From positions 34,436 to 98,435 of the forward strand of contig JBAKBP010007588.1 of assembly GCA_037953745.1 (NCBI GenBank): DNA of 64,000 nucleotides. The letters run 5' to 3'. Positions 23,001 through 31,610 of this stretch are shown in pieces (the stretch's first letter is position 1; each line of letters begins with the position of its first letter). The position numbers and the translations under genes are program-made. The DNA is from Lithodes maja. Lineage: Eukaryota > Arthropoda > Malacostraca > Decapoda > Lithodidae. Under the pieces are notes generated by a model, which searched no databases, had not been told where the DNA came from, and worked only from the letters and a program-made list of their open reading frames with translations.

Positions 23001-23941
23001 CTAAATGGACCAATGTAAGTAGTGGGGTACCCCAGGGATCGGTACTAGGACCAATTCTCTTTCTAATTTACATCAACGACATAGATGAGGGTCTCACCTG
23101 TACAGTCTCGAAATTTGCTGACGATACAAAAATTGCAAATAGCGTACTCTCAAAAGAACAAGTTGACGATATGCAACACAATCTAGATAAATTGTCATGT
23201 TGGGCCCAAATTTGGCAAATGAGTTTCAATGCGGATAAATGTAAAGTACTACATATCGGATACCTAAATGAGAAAGCAAACTATTCGATGAATGGCACTC
23301 AGCTTAAGAATGTAAACAAAGAAACCGATCTGGGAGTAACAATATCGAGTAACCTAAAACCGAGTCAACAATGTTCAGAAGTTGTTAAGAAGGCAAACAA
23401 AATAATTGGCTTTATAGGCAGGTCATTTGAGCATAAATCCAAAGATGTTATCCTAACCCTTTACAATTCCTTAGTCCGCCCTCTTCTGGAATACTGCATT
23501 CAATCCTGGTGCCCTTATTACCAAAAAGATATAAACAAGCTAGAACGAGTTCAACGTAGAGTTACCAAAATGATACCTAGCCTAAAGAACAAACCATACG
23601 AAGAGCGTCTTAGAGAATTAAATCTATTTCCTTTAACCCAGCGCAGATTAAGAGGCGACTTAATTCAAGTGTTCAAAATCATCAAAGGCATCGACAATAT
23701 GAACTGTAGTAAGTACTTCACTATCGACCAATCTAATTACACGCGGGGAAACGGTTGCAAAATTATTGGTAAATCTTTTAACTCACACGAATCTAAGAAT
23801 TTCTTCTTCAATCGAGTTGTCAACTTGTGGAATGGGCTTCCCCGAGACGTTATAGACTGCAGCACCGTTGATTCATTTAAACTCCGCTTAGACAAATATC
23901 TCGCATCAAACCCGCGACTGACTGCGTTTGTAAATGAATAA
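20075..23941 (+). CDS. Intact CR1-group retrotransposon protein: CxxC motifs, SGNH esterase, APE endonuclease, reverse transcriptase in one ORF
   Basis: The 1288-aa protein starts at the ATG at 20075; an upstream in-frame ATG (20015) lies inside the leader repeats and is less likely. Order: paired cysteines C7/C10 and C27/C30 with a short coiled coil to about residue 60; a low-complexity linker; an SGNH/GDSL-type esterase with G-D156-S157, G-S-N211-D and D293-G-V-H296; an APE-like endonuclease from about 356 with E388, L-G-D495-F-N497 and S-D562-H563; and a reverse transcriptase with 'YLDFQKAFD' (D928), 'GVPQGSVLGP' and F-A-D1016-D1017. C-terminal 'KFADDTKIA' to 'LWNGLP' is typical of CR1. 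All catalytic residues are present and the frame is unbroken, so the copy may be competent. CR1 elements normally put the esterase in a separate ORF1; here it is fused. The product should nick DNA and reverse-transcribe its own RNA. Confidence 0.92.
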   Translation: MAPQRTCTSCSGKFGPTMFVDTDVQICRFCQLREKIADELNAAHRKIDALTTKLESLQEFATLNVGVPSAQETTTMSTAIPVHTVPVPTPAATLDVADNNNDSTLTPPQDNFQLVRNNVHPSTSTRKVIPTTCQNRFKILAIDEEEETEEVRLVGDSMVRGQLTEFCARAPRTRKRFCIPGGGVDDIVAALEEVSRLAPASTTYIIHVGSNDVQRTRSEELLCKYRRLIRSFKEKSNRILISGIVPRIDVENRFYNIATSTNRRLAKLCREENIGFVDTWDNFYYDKSLFSGDGVHLNEVGAARLGRLLNDAVKDFRSKNGVNQTQDDPRQGSVSQIRTENSDNAQSVTSNSNTLKVFYVNARSIRNKFSDLEEIVFTEHYDIIGITESWLNTEDRDFLAEYTLPGYTMFEKSRINRNGGGVLFFIKESLNPVLMSKPQIANIDISYVLLNNKRGTKITLALLYRPPSQSVQTDSEIYEQIAEITNIQDTVILGDFNLPVTKWGDILTSHSGHDLYANLQESSLFQFVQSPTRGNNVLDLVLTTKEELIENLNVGDEFSNSDHRTITFTLKFTSNKSNSSIEKVPNFKKANFHKLKSKLKETDWSFLTNNNDINTSWECFTTTYLKAVQDCIPSKIRRPGQNDKPKWWNKDISDCLLAKKFANDRLKSSQNDEERVKFVELRRKAKKLIKQSKKTLELHVANQSKTNPKEFYSYIRKKKVVTSTVGPLVDENGEYTKDEVQMSNALNTFFASVFTTEDLSDIPTPSPIQIDNSDVLSNITVTEREVLNCLDKLKVNKTPEPDTISPRVLKEAKDELSKPLTLLFNESLQSGTMPDQWKLANVTPILKKDSKSLPSNYRPISLTSIVCKMLETVIRDRLVNHLEANNLLKDTQHGFRKKRSCLTNLLDFFHDIFNLYDESKAVDIIYLDFQKAFDKVPHKRLLLKLKAHGIQDGVLKWIENWLSDRKQRVVISGKASKWTNVSSGVPQGSVLGPILFLIYINDIDEGLTCTVSKFADDTKIANSVLSKEQVDDMQHNLDKLSCWAQIWQMSFNADKCKVLHIGYLNEKANYSMNGTQLKNVNKETDLGVTISSNLKPSQQCSEVVKKANKIIGFIGRSFEHKSKDVILTLYNSLVRPLLEYCIQSWCPYYQKDINKLERVQRRVTKMIPSLKNKPYEERLRELNLFPLTQRRLRGDLIQVFKIIKGIDNMNCSKYFTIDQSNYTRGNGCKIIGKSFNSHESKNFFFNRVVNLWNGLPRDVIDCSTVDSFKLRLDKYLASNPRLTAFVNE

Positions 23942-24162
23942 CTTTATTGTATACCCCCCTCAGTTACTAACCCATCTGTCCCCTACTAACTTCCTAATCC
24001 TGCCACGGACATTAGTTCTAGGGCAGTAGTTCCCTTTCCAATGTTCCCTTACCCCCTCTAAACCACTGTTTGGACACTTGATCCTCAGTGTTTTGGAGGA
24101 CAAGCAGCCTAGAAGGGTCACTAGACCTGTTGTTGCTTGATTTCCTTTGTACTCCTTTGTAC
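23942..24162 (+). mobile_element. 3' UTR and 3' end of the CR1 element
   Basis: The region after the stop is nearly identical to 50776-50988 behind the second CR1 copy, and both end in 'CCTTTGTACTCCTTTGTAC', a two-unit 10-bp repeat that marks the 3' terminus. CR1 elements usually end in short repeated octamers with no poly(A), so this tail fits. There is no polyadenylation signal. Confidence 0.8.
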
Positions 24163-24255
24163 GTCTTAAAACAGTTGGCTGAATGGGGCCGAATGGATAC
24201 AAGCCAGGGAAAGAGAAAAAAGGAGAGAAAGATTAAAAAAAGCCGGTGACCCCCC
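24163..24255. mobile_element. Half copy of MITE3 (TTAA-flanked)
   Basis: The words CTTAAAACAGTTGGCTGAAT, GGCCGAATGGATACAAGCC and CCGGTGACCCCCC, followed by TTAA (24256-24259), match one arm of the complete element at 28197-28565. The other arm is absent, so the CR1 end or a deletion truncated it. Confidence 0.65.
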
Positions 24256-24307
24256 TTAAATCTAGTCTACTTGTTTCATTTTTCATCACTGATTTGATTA
24301 TTCTCAA

Positions 24308-24715
24308 TGTGTTGCGAGAACGGTCGTCTTTGGTTGTGTTGCGAGAACGGTCGTCTTTGGTTGTGTTGCGAGAACGGTCGTCTTTGGTTGTGTTGCGAGA
24401 ACGGTCGTCTTTGGTTGTGTTGCGAGAACGGTCGTCTTTGGTTGTGTTGCGAGAACGGTCGTCTTTGGTTGTGTTGCGAGAACGGTCGTCTTTGGTTGTG
24501 TTGCGAGAACGGTCGTCTTTGGTTGTGTTGCGAGAACGGTCGTCTTTGGTTGTGTAGCGAGAACGGTCGTCTTTGGTTGTGTTGCGAGAATGGTCGTCTT
24601 TGGTTGTGTTGCGAGAACGGTCGTCTTTGGTTGTGTTGCGAGAATGGTCGTCTTTGGTTGTGTTGCGAGAACGGTCGTCTTTGGTTGTGTTGCGAGTACG
24701 GTTTGGGTTTGTTTA
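24308..24715. repeat. 27-bp minisatellite, about 15 copies
   Basis: The unit GTTGCGAGAACGGTCGTCTT plus TGGTTGT is repeated with rare substitutions (C to T in GAACGG, TTGC to TAGC). Because 27 is divisible by three, several frames on both strands stay open through the array; these are not taken as genes. A CA dinucleotide run (about 24746-24770) and a G-rich purine stretch (24826-25025) follow. Confidence 0.95.
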
Positions 24716-24743
24716 TGGTTTGTATTTACAGCCACACGTACGA

Positions 24744-24774
<31 letters not shown>

Positions 24775-25044
24775 TAGTAGTAGTGATAGATTTCCCTGGC
24801 TTGCTGGTAGTTTGGTGATGGTTGTGGTGGGAAGGGGGGGGGGGGGGGAGTGAGGGAGTTAGGGAGGTGGGAGGTAGTGGGGGGGGTTGAAGGGAGGGGA
24901 GAGGGCGAGAGAGGGAGTGAGAGGGAGAAAGAAAAGAATGGGGGTGTAGAGAGGAGGGAAGAGATAATTGGGGAGGGAGGGGGGAAAGGGGGGGGGGAGG
25001 GGGAAAATGGGGGGGAGAGAGAGTGTGCTAACCGTCAGAAAGAT

Positions 25045-25365
25045 TTTCAATTGAAGGATTTTTTTTTCTCGACTCCTTTCTCCCTCATGCTTAGCCCATT
25101 GCCTTTGAGATTTTAAGACATTCGCCCCATTAGTTTTTCGATATTAAGAACTTTTGCCCCATTTCTGCCAATTTTTAAAGCTTTCGTGCCATGTAGGTGT
25201 AGATATTTTCCAGGCGAGCGATAGTGAGGCTGTAATTTAAGAGGAACCGACCTTCGGCCGAGACCTTTTTCTATCGAAAAATATACAAATTTATCTTGAA
25301 AGGGTGGTCTATGGGGTGTAATTTTAAGTTTGGTGGAGGTCTAGGGAACAAGCTAAAAGCCTCCC
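25045..25365 (+). mobile_element. MITE1 copy (TTAA family with GGCGAGCGATAG core)
   Basis: It contains the family landmarks in order: 'CTCCCTCATGCTTAGCCC', 'GACATTCGCCCC', 'CAGGCGAGCGATAG', 'CGACCTTCGGCCGAGAC' and 'TGGTGGAGGTCTAGGG'. It ends CCTCCCC followed by TTAA. The left terminus is eroded. No coding region is present. Confidence 0.7.
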
Positions 25366-25681
25366 CTTAATCTCTTTTGCACCTGCGATGTCTTTTTAAC
25401 TTTATTCTGGCTACTATTAGAAAATTTTATTCAGTTTGAAAAGGGCCTCCAGCAAATTGACTTATCACGAGGGAGAAAGGGAACCAGAAAAACTACCTAT
25501 CTCCCCTTAAAACTGATACCTCCAGGAAAGTTTAGAAATTTGTCTTTAGTTAGCCTTAAACTCGTGAGATTTTCTATGGACCGCAAAATAAGAAACTATT
25601 TTAGAAGGATAACTTAGCTATTTTTTTACAGAACTAAATAGACGATCTGGCTAGGTAGTAACTGGCAACTGAGAGGCTTAA

Positions 25682-26753
25682 CCCATTCAGTACCAGGGAC
25701 GTCCTTTTCATCATATTCTGGCAACTATTAGACGGTTTCATTCAGCTTAGGAAGGACCTATAGCAGTAATAGGGCTTCAAACTGAAGCCATAGAACTCTT
25801 AAATTCTGATCTAAATACTATTTCCAATTGGGGCAGAGAAAACCTTGTTAACTTTAATGCTTCCAAAACCCAATTTCTCCATCTATCTACCCGTCAGGAT
25901 CTCCCAGCGGACTATCCCTTATTCTTCAACAATACAAAAATCAACCCTTCATCTTCTCTCAATATTCTTGGTGTCTCTTTTTCTTCTGCTCTCATTTGGA
26001 AGGACCATATTACCAGTCTTGCTAAGGCAGCCTCCCAGAAGCTGGGTGTGCTCAACTGCCTTAGGGGGTTCTTTTCCCCTGCACAGCTTCTTGCTCTGTA
26101 CAGGGGCATAGTGCGCCCTTGTATTGAGTATTGTTCACATGTGTGGGGAGGTTCCTCTCACACCGCTTTCCTAGACAAAGTTGAAAGGAAGGCCTTTCGT
26201 ATCATTAACTCCGTCCACTCACCAACTCTCTGCAATCTCTCTCTCTCCGCCGCAATGTTGCATCTCTCTCGCTATTCTATCGCTACTATAATAATCAGTG
26301 TTCCTCAGAGCTATCCCAGTGCATACCACCTCCTTTACGTAGGGCACGTGGTACCCGTCTTGCAACTCAATCCCACCCCTACTCTGTGCAACTCTCCAAC
26401 CCAAGAGTGAAACGTTACTCTCAAACTTTCTTCTACTCAACATCTGAGCTCTGGAACTCTCTCCCAGAATCAGTCTTTCCCTCTTCCTATGACTTAAATT
26501 GCTTCAAACTCCGTGTGTCCAGGCATTTTGGCTCGAACGTCCCTTGATTTTGGCCCTGTCACTCTTTCAACTATGGGGGAGGCACTCGCTATAGGCAGTT
26601 ATGCCTTTTGCCTCCCTCAATCACATAGAAAAAAAAAAAAAAAAAACTATCTCACTTAACCCTTTGACCTACCACAGATCCTTCCGAAGCTGCATAATAT
26701 TGTCTAAATAAAGCTAGAATAAAATATAACACACGTCGCTGGTACTCAAAGGG
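25682..26753. mobile_element. MITE2 copy split by a jockey-like retroelement
   Basis: TTAA at 25678-25681 and 26754-26757 flanks the ends CCCATTCAGTACCAGGGACG and (opposite strand) CCCTTTGAGTACCAGCGACG. The two halves are reverse complements of one another with modest divergence, so the element is a foldback of about 210 bp. The retroelement at 25787-26647 interrupts the centre; 'GCTTCAAACT' precedes it and 'AAACTATCTCACTTAACCC' follows, rejoining the canonical MITE2 sequence. Confidence 0.75.
25787..26647 (+). pseudogene. 5'-truncated jockey-like non-LTR retrotransposon
   Basis: The frame reads the C-terminal RT thumb region: 'ISNWGRENLVNFNASKTQFL', 'LGVSFSSALIWKDHI', 'FSPAQLLALYRGIVRPCIEY' and 'VERKAFRIINS'. 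A frameshift near 26245 moves the rest ('SNPRVKRYSQTFFYS', 'LWNSLPESVFPSSYDLNCFK') to another frame. A short 3' UTR and an A-tract to about 26646 complete it. It is 5'-truncated and dead. Related copies lie at 27690-27855, 33748-36524 and 48506-48870. Confidence 0.85.
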
Positions 26754-26858
26754 TTAATTTATAACAGAAGATAGAGAGAAGCATTAGACAATAAAAGCTT
26801 ATTGTGGGGTTTATAATGTGTGTTCCTTCATTACCTTCAGCCCAACAATAACAAACAC

Positions 26859-26978
26859 TTAACCCCTTGAGGATTATGACACGTTTGAACAGTTTTTTCT
26901 GGCTCTCATTAGACGATTTCATTCAGATTAGCAAGGGTATATAGAAATCAGAGGGTGAATTGAGTCTGTGTATCTATT

Positions 26979-27068
<90 letters not shown>

Positions 27069-27168
27069 ATCCTTCTGCTTTGCTATCTTTAGCTTCCACT
27101 TTGTAGCAAACTCTGTTAGAATTAAATCCGGATTGCCTAGTAGGGACTGCAAGGTCTGTGTAGTCTAT

Positions 27169-27263
<95 letters not shown>
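26859..27263. repeat. MITE2 half copy followed by two long (CT)n tracts
   Basis: TTAACCCCTTGAGGATTATG at 26859 begins a MITE2 arm that continues to about 26945 ('AGACGATTTCATTCAGATTA'). Then come (CT)n at about 26983-27066 and 27172-27263, with about 105 bp of unassigned DNA between them. Confidence 0.65.
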
Positions 27264-27265
<2 letters not shown>

Positions 27266-27266
27266 T

Positions 27267-27644
27267 TTACACGGAGCTCTCATGCTCAGGGGTAAACCTA
27301 GTTACAGTAGGGGTGATGGTGGAGGAGGAAGTGGAGGGGGGGAGGGTGGTTGTGGTGGCAGCGGTGGGATAGGAGGGGAGTTGGTGGTGTGGGTGTTGGA
27401 GGTGGTGGTGGTGCTGGGGGGGGTGGGGGAGGGTAGCAGGGGAGGGCTGGGGCTGGGGGTGGGGGAGGTTACTGGGGATTTGGTCTAGGGGGCGTAGATA
27501 GGCTGAGTGTCTCCTGGGGTCCACCACTCCATATGCGGAGGGGGTAGTGGTGGAGCAGGGGGTGGTGGGTTGTGGGGGGATGCTCAGGGTCCCCCCGGGG
27601 GCACTACCCCACGCGCTCTCACTCACAGGCCACTTGCAATCACT
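27267..27644 (-). CDS. Candidate host exon B (Pro/His/Thr-rich), partial
   Basis: The minus-strand frame opens after a good acceptor ('TTGTCTTTTTCAG|AGTGATTGC') and reads from 'SDCKWPVSESAWGSAPGG' through a proline-, histidine- and threonine-rich stretch ('HPQPQPSPATLPHPPQ', 'TTTTLPPSTSSSTIT') to a stop at 27267. No strong downstream donor was found: the candidates lack G at +5 or have GTTT. It may therefore be a terminal exon, or the donor may be weak. Its phase (0) matches the donor of exon A at 36597 and that of the exon-like segment at 28820. I do not recognise the protein. The non-repetitive N-terminal part looks like real protein; the rest is low complexity, so confidence is moderate. 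Confidence 0.4.
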   Translation of the reverse strand, partial: SDCKWPVSESAWGSAPGGTLSIPPQPTTPCSTTTPSAYGVVDPRRHSAYLRPLDQIPSNLPHPQPQPSPATLPHPPQHHHHLQHPHHQLPSYPTAATTTTLPPSTSSSTITPTVTRFTPEHESSV

Positions 27645-27689
27645 CTGAAAAAGACAAGAACATTAGTTTAGCTAATCACAATTATATCC

Positions 27690-27855
27690 ATTTTTCCCTC
27701 ATCCTATGACTTAAATTGCTTCAAACTCAGTGTGTCTATGCATTTTGGATTGAACATTCCTTGATTTTGGCACTGCCAATCTTTTAACTCTGGGGAAGGC
27801 ACCCGTCACAAGCAATTTTGCCTTTTGTCTCCCTCATCCACATAGAAAAATAAAT
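27690..27855 (+). pseudogene. 3'-terminal fragment of the jockey-like family
   Basis: 'CCTATGACTTAAATTGCTTC', 'TTCCTTGATTTTGGCACTG' and 'TTTTGCCTTTTGTCTCCCTC', ending CACATAGAAAAATAAA, match the end of the copy at 25787-26647. Only about 165 bp is present. Confidence 0.75.
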
Positions 27856-27883
27856 ATCAGAGGAATGATCAAAGTGAGCATGA

Positions 27884-28106
27884 AGATTATAGTCGTTTCA
27901 TTCTGGGTTGGGCAGAAATCGTAACCTCTAACCTCTGTAACTCACAAAGGGCTAGAGCAAATGAGCTGTCAATTTATACACATATTTCCTAGCCAAGTCT
28001 TCCTATTGGTAGAAATATTTGCTGGATTACTCTAGTCTTTTTGAGTTATGAGAGGTTAGGGGTTACCATTTCTGCCCAACCTAGAATGAACGGACTGTAG
28101 TTTCAA
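27884..28106. mobile_element. Foldback MITE with ~65-bp inverted repeats
   Basis: 'CATTCTGGGTTGGGCAGAAA' near 27898 and its inverted counterpart near 28090 ('TTTCTGCCCAACCTAGAATG') belong to arms that also share 'TAACCTCTAACCTC'. No clear target duplication was resolved. The family is unknown. Confidence 0.6.
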
Positions 28107-28196
28107 AATTCACAATATAAATCGACATTGCTTGTGTAAAACTATATATTAATTTATATCGTTCCTAACACCAACATCCCCCCAAATTAAATAATG

Positions 28197-28565
28197 GGGG
28201 GTGACCTGCTTTTGTCTTTCCTTTTCTCTCTTTCTGTGGCTTGTATCCATTCGGCCCCATTCAGCCTACTGTTTATGACGTTTATCCCCATCCAGGTGTC
28301 GATTTCTTCCTGGCGAGCGATAACGAGCCAGCATTGTATGGAGAAATCTGACTTCGCCGGAGACATTTTTCTATTAAAAAAATTACAAAATTTAGCCTGC
28401 TGTCAATTTTTTGTTTTTAAATATACTGGCTCGCTATCGCTCGCCAGGAAACAATCGATACCAGGATGGGGATAAGCATCTTAAAACAGTAGCCTGAATG
28501 AGGCCGAATGGATACAACCCCGAGAGAGAGTGAAAGATAGAGAAAAAACCCGAGGTGGGCCCCCA
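28197..28565. mobile_element. MITE3, complete foldback copy
   Basis: Long inverted repeats of about 150 bp: 'TTGTATCCATTCGGCCCCAT', 'TTTATCCCCATCCAGGTGTC' and 'CTGGCGAGCGATAACGAGCC' on the left return as reverse complements on the right. The core GGCGAGCGATA word is shared with MITE1. The ends are GGGGGGTGACC and (opposite strand) GGGGGCCCACC; other copies (24256, 37334) end at TTAA. Confidence 0.7.
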
Positions 28566-28652
28566 TAGTGAAAGCATATGATGCTCAGGGGATAGGAACC
28601 CAGGCCACCACATACAGAACTAACATACTCTAACCATTATAGACTCAATTAA

Positions 28653-29241
28653 CCCCTTCAGGATCATGACGCGTTTTGGTATATTCTGGGTATCAATAGA
28701 TGGTTTTTATGCAGCTTAGGATGGATCTGTGGGAAATAAAAAAGGCATATAGACTATCTTAATTACGAGTGAGAACTGAGCGATCTCTGCCATACCCATA
28801 GACTGTTCCTTTTACTTACATATTTTCTAGATCTCAAGTGACGGCGTCTCTTCCGTGGATTGACCTCCCAATCTACCAAGATTGAAAGCCAAAGCGTCAC
28901 ATTTTTCCTTTGCCCCTCAACTTTCTCTTCATAATTGCTAAAGGGCACAGGGCCCTGGGTGTTTGGTTTCCCGGACGTTTCCACACCCTCCTCAGCTCCC
29001 CGCCATGGAGTGGCTTCGGTCACCCAGGCTTTATTGTGGTCGGCAGGGAGGGTTCTGTGGGGGCCCCCAGTTATGGCCTTGGCCTTGCTCGGGGCCTTGG
29101 AGCTGTTTGGCCAGGCAGCTTGGGGAACAATAACAACAACAACAACAACCCTCTGACCTAAATACACCCTTCCTAATCTGAATAATTCGTCTATTCATAA
29201 CCAGAAACATAAAATAAATGCGTAATCGTATCTTGAAAGGG
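28653..29241. mobile_element. MITE2 arms enclosing an exon-like cargo
   Basis: TTAA at 28649-28652 and 29242-29245 bounds the two MITE2 arms: 'CCCCTTCAGGATCATGACGC...GCAGCTTAGGATGGAT' on the left, and 'ACCCTTCCTAATCTG...TCTTGAAAGGG' on the right. The ~400 bp between them (about 28755-29155) is not MITE2 sequence and contains an open minus-strand frame with splice-like borders. The structure resembles a Pack-type element that carries a gene fragment. Confidence 0.6.
28820..29152 (-). CDS. Exon-like segment C inside MITE2 (captured exon or exonised cargo)
   Basis: On the minus strand 111 codons are open between an acceptor-like 'TATTTAGGTCAG|AGGGTT' and a consensus donor 'AAATAT|GTAAGT'. The product starts with a valine run encoded by GTT repeats, then 'VPQAAWPNSSKAPSKAKAI', 'WRGAEEGVETSGKPNTQGP' and a basic end 'NPRKRRRHLRSRKY'. 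Both borders are phase 0, compatible with exons A and B. Against it: the acceptor lies in a MITE2 arm and the protein is not recognised. It may be a captured gene piece, an exonised transposon, or chance. Confidence 0.3.
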
Positions 29242-29259
29242 TTAATTAATCTCAATTAA

Positions 29260-29569
29260 GGGGAGGCAGTTGGTTTTTCGAATCCTCCTCCTCCCTCATA
29301 TTTAGCCCTAGATATTAGTTAGGAGATTTCAAGACATTCGCCCCATTAGTTTGACGATTTTCAAACCTTTTACCCCATTTCTTTGCCAATATTCAGACCT
29401 TTCGTGCCATTTAGGTGTCGTTTTTTTTTCCTGGCGAGCGATAGCGATTCTATATTTGAAAAGGAATCGGCCTTCGGCCGGGACATTTTTCAAATGTATA
29501 TCGAAGAGGGGTCTTGTGAGTGTTTTTTTAAGTTTGATAGAGGTTTAGAGAGCAGACTAAACCCCTTCC
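29260..29569 (+). mobile_element. MITE1 copy, TTAA on both sides
   Basis: TTAA at 29256-29259 and 29570-29573. Ends GGGGAGGCAGTTGG and AACCCCTTCC. Core 'CTGGCGAGCGATAGCGA' and 'GGCCTTCGGCCGGGACATTT' are present. 310 bp. Confidence 0.8.
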
Positions 29570-29589
29570 TTAAACCATTGAGCCGAACC

Positions 29590-30450
29590 AGTAAATTATG
29601 GTGCACAATACCGTCTGAGCTGCCTTAATCCATTATGGTGCACAATACCGTCTGAGCTGCCTTAATCCATTATGGTGCACAATACCGTCTGAGCTGCCTT
29701 AATCCATTATGGTGCACAATACCGTCTGAGCTGCCTTAACCCATTATGGTGCACAATACCGTCTGAGCTGCCTTAATCCATTATGGTGCACAATACCGTC
29801 TGAGCTGCCTTAACCCATTATGCTGCACAATACCGTCTGAGCTGCCTTAACCCATTATGGTGCACAATACCGTCTGAGCTGCCTTAATCCATTATGGTGC
29901 ACAATACCGTCTGAGCTGCCTTAATCCATTATGGTGCACAATACCGTCTGAGCTGCCTTAATCCATTATGGTGCACAATACCGTCTGAGCTGCCTTAACC
30001 CATTATGGTGCACAATACCGTCTGAGCTGCCTTAATCCATTATGGTGCACAATACCGTCTGAGCTGCCTTAATCCATTATGGTGCACAATACCGTCTGAG
30101 CTGCCTTAATCCATTATGGTGCACAATACCGTCTGAGCTGCCTTAATCCATTATGGTGCACAATACCGTCTGAGCTGCCTTAATCCATTATGGTGCACAA
30201 TACCGTCTGAGCTGCCTTAATCCATTATGGTGCACAATACCGTCTGAGCTGCCTTAATCCATTATGGTGCACAATACCGTCTGAGCTGCCTTAATCCATT
30301 ATGGTGCACAATACCGTCTGAGCTGCCTTAATCCATTATGGTGCACAATACCGTCTGAGCTGCCTTAATCCATTATGGTGCACAATACCGTCTGAGCTGC
30401 CTTAATCCATTATGGTGCACAATACCGTCTGAGCTGCCTTAATCCATTTA
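29590..30450. repeat. 37-bp minisatellite, about 23 copies
   Basis: The unit CCATTATGGTGCACAATACC plus GTCTGAGCTGCCTTAAT is almost invariant (C/T in TTAAYCC, one G-to-C). The array runs straight into a MITE2 right arm: the last unit's TTAATCCATT continues as MITE2 'TAGCTACCACATGTCCTTCC'. Confidence 0.95.
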
Positions 30451-30536
30451 GCTACCACATGTCCTTCCTAACCTGTATAATTTCGTCTACATGTAGCTGA
30501 AATCAAATAGAAAGGACGTCGGCGGTACTGAAGGGG
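30450..30536. mobile_element. MITE2 right arm
   Basis: 'TAATTTCGTCTACATGTAGC' and 'AGGACGTCGGCGGTACTGAA' with terminal GGGG before TTAA (30537-30540) match the right arm of other MITE2 copies. The left arm is missing, replaced by the 37-bp array. Confidence 0.7.
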
Positions 30537-30540
30537 TTAA

Positions 30541-30852
30541 GGGGAGATGGGTCGTTTTTCCTTGCCCCTCTTCTCCCTCATGCTTAGCCCCTTTAGTTTT
30601 CAGATTTTAAGACCTTTCGGTCCTTTTTTGTGTCAATATTAAGACTTTTCGTGTCATTTTGGCATCTATTTTTTCCTGGCGAGCGATAGCCAGCCTGTAA
30701 TTTACGAGGAACCGGTCGAAACCGAAGAATGTACAAATATATCTTGAAGGGGGATCCTGGGGTTGTTATTATAAGTTTGATGGAGGTCTAGGGTGGAACT
30801 AGAAACATTATAAATACATACAAATATCGACCAAAATGTGAGCCATCCTCCC
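30541..30852 (+). mobile_element. MITE1 copy, directly abutting MITE2
   Basis: Begins GGGGAGATGGGTCGTTTTT after TTAA (30537-30540) and ends CATCCTCCC before TTAA (30853-30856). Contains CTGGCGAGCGATAGC. 312 bp. One TTAA is shared with the preceding MITE2 arm. Confidence 0.8.
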
Positions 30853-30967
30853 TTAAAGTATTTTAGTTAGATTAGAATGTTAAAATTGGACTTCAGAGGC
30901 TATCAACCCTACTGGATTATTATGCCAGCACACTGTAATTCATGAATAACGAAACTCTAGTGCCTTG

Positions 30968-31597
30968 ATTAGTTGGACACATTACAAGCTGTATATCAGT
31001 AACTAGACTGAACACACGGGATTCAATTTGACATGCATTAAACATTTTCCCTGATATTTACTTTCTTAATTGCCAGAAAAATGTTGATCATCGAATGTTG
31101 ACTAAAAAAGCTCTCGTGTGATACCGACTTAAAGGGAGGCAGTTGGTTCTTAGAGTCCTCCTCCTCCCACATGTTTAGCCCTATTAGTTATGAGATTTAA
31201 AGACATTCGCCTCAATAGTTTGGCGATTTTCAGACCTTTTGGCTCATTCCTTTGCCAATATTAAGACCTTTCGTGCCATTTAGGTGTCTATTTTTTTATG
31301 GCGAGCGATACCGAGCCTGAAATTTTAGGAGGAACCGGCCTTCGGCCGGGAAATTTTTCTACCGAAAAATGTACAAATTAATCTTGAAGGGGGGGGGGTC
31401 TAGGGAGTGTTTTTCTAAGCTTGATGGAGGTCTAGCGAGAAAACTAAGAAATCAATGAATTAATAGAAAAAAAAAAAAATTCTCCCCTTAAGTTGGCGAC
31501 ATTACAAGCTATATATCAGTAACTAGACTGAACACACGGGATTCTCATTCAACATGCATTAAACATTTTCCCTGCTATTTATTTTCTTAATTGCCTT
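30968..31597. repeat. ~105-bp direct duplication flanking a MITE1 insertion
   Basis: 'ACATTACAAGCT(G/A)TATATCAG' to 'TTTTCTTAATTGCC' occurs at about 30970-31078 and 31496-31597. About 55 bp of unique sequence and the MITE1 at 31133-31487 lie between the copies. Confidence 0.8.
31133..31487 (+). mobile_element. MITE1 copy, TTAA on both sides
   Basis: TTAA at 31129-31132 and 31488-31491; start AGGGAGGCAGTTGG, end AATTCTCCCC. The core 'GGCGAGCGATACCGAG' and the 'GGCCTTCGGCCGGGAAATTT' hairpin are present. 355 bp. Confidence 0.8.
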
Positions 31598-31610
31598 CAC
31601 GTTTTAGAGC

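Noticed and set aside
24304..24774. Repeat-protein frames on both strands across the 27-bp array
   Set aside because: The unit length is a multiple of three and stop-free in several frames on both strands at once, which is expected of a minisatellite and not of a gene.
26968..27372. Ser/Leu repeat frames across the (CT)n tracts
   Set aside because: Pure dinucleotide repeats; no coding evidence.
29593..30450. CRISPR-like regular array
   Set aside because: All 37-bp units are identical with no variable spacers, and the context is eukaryotic; it is a minisatellite.
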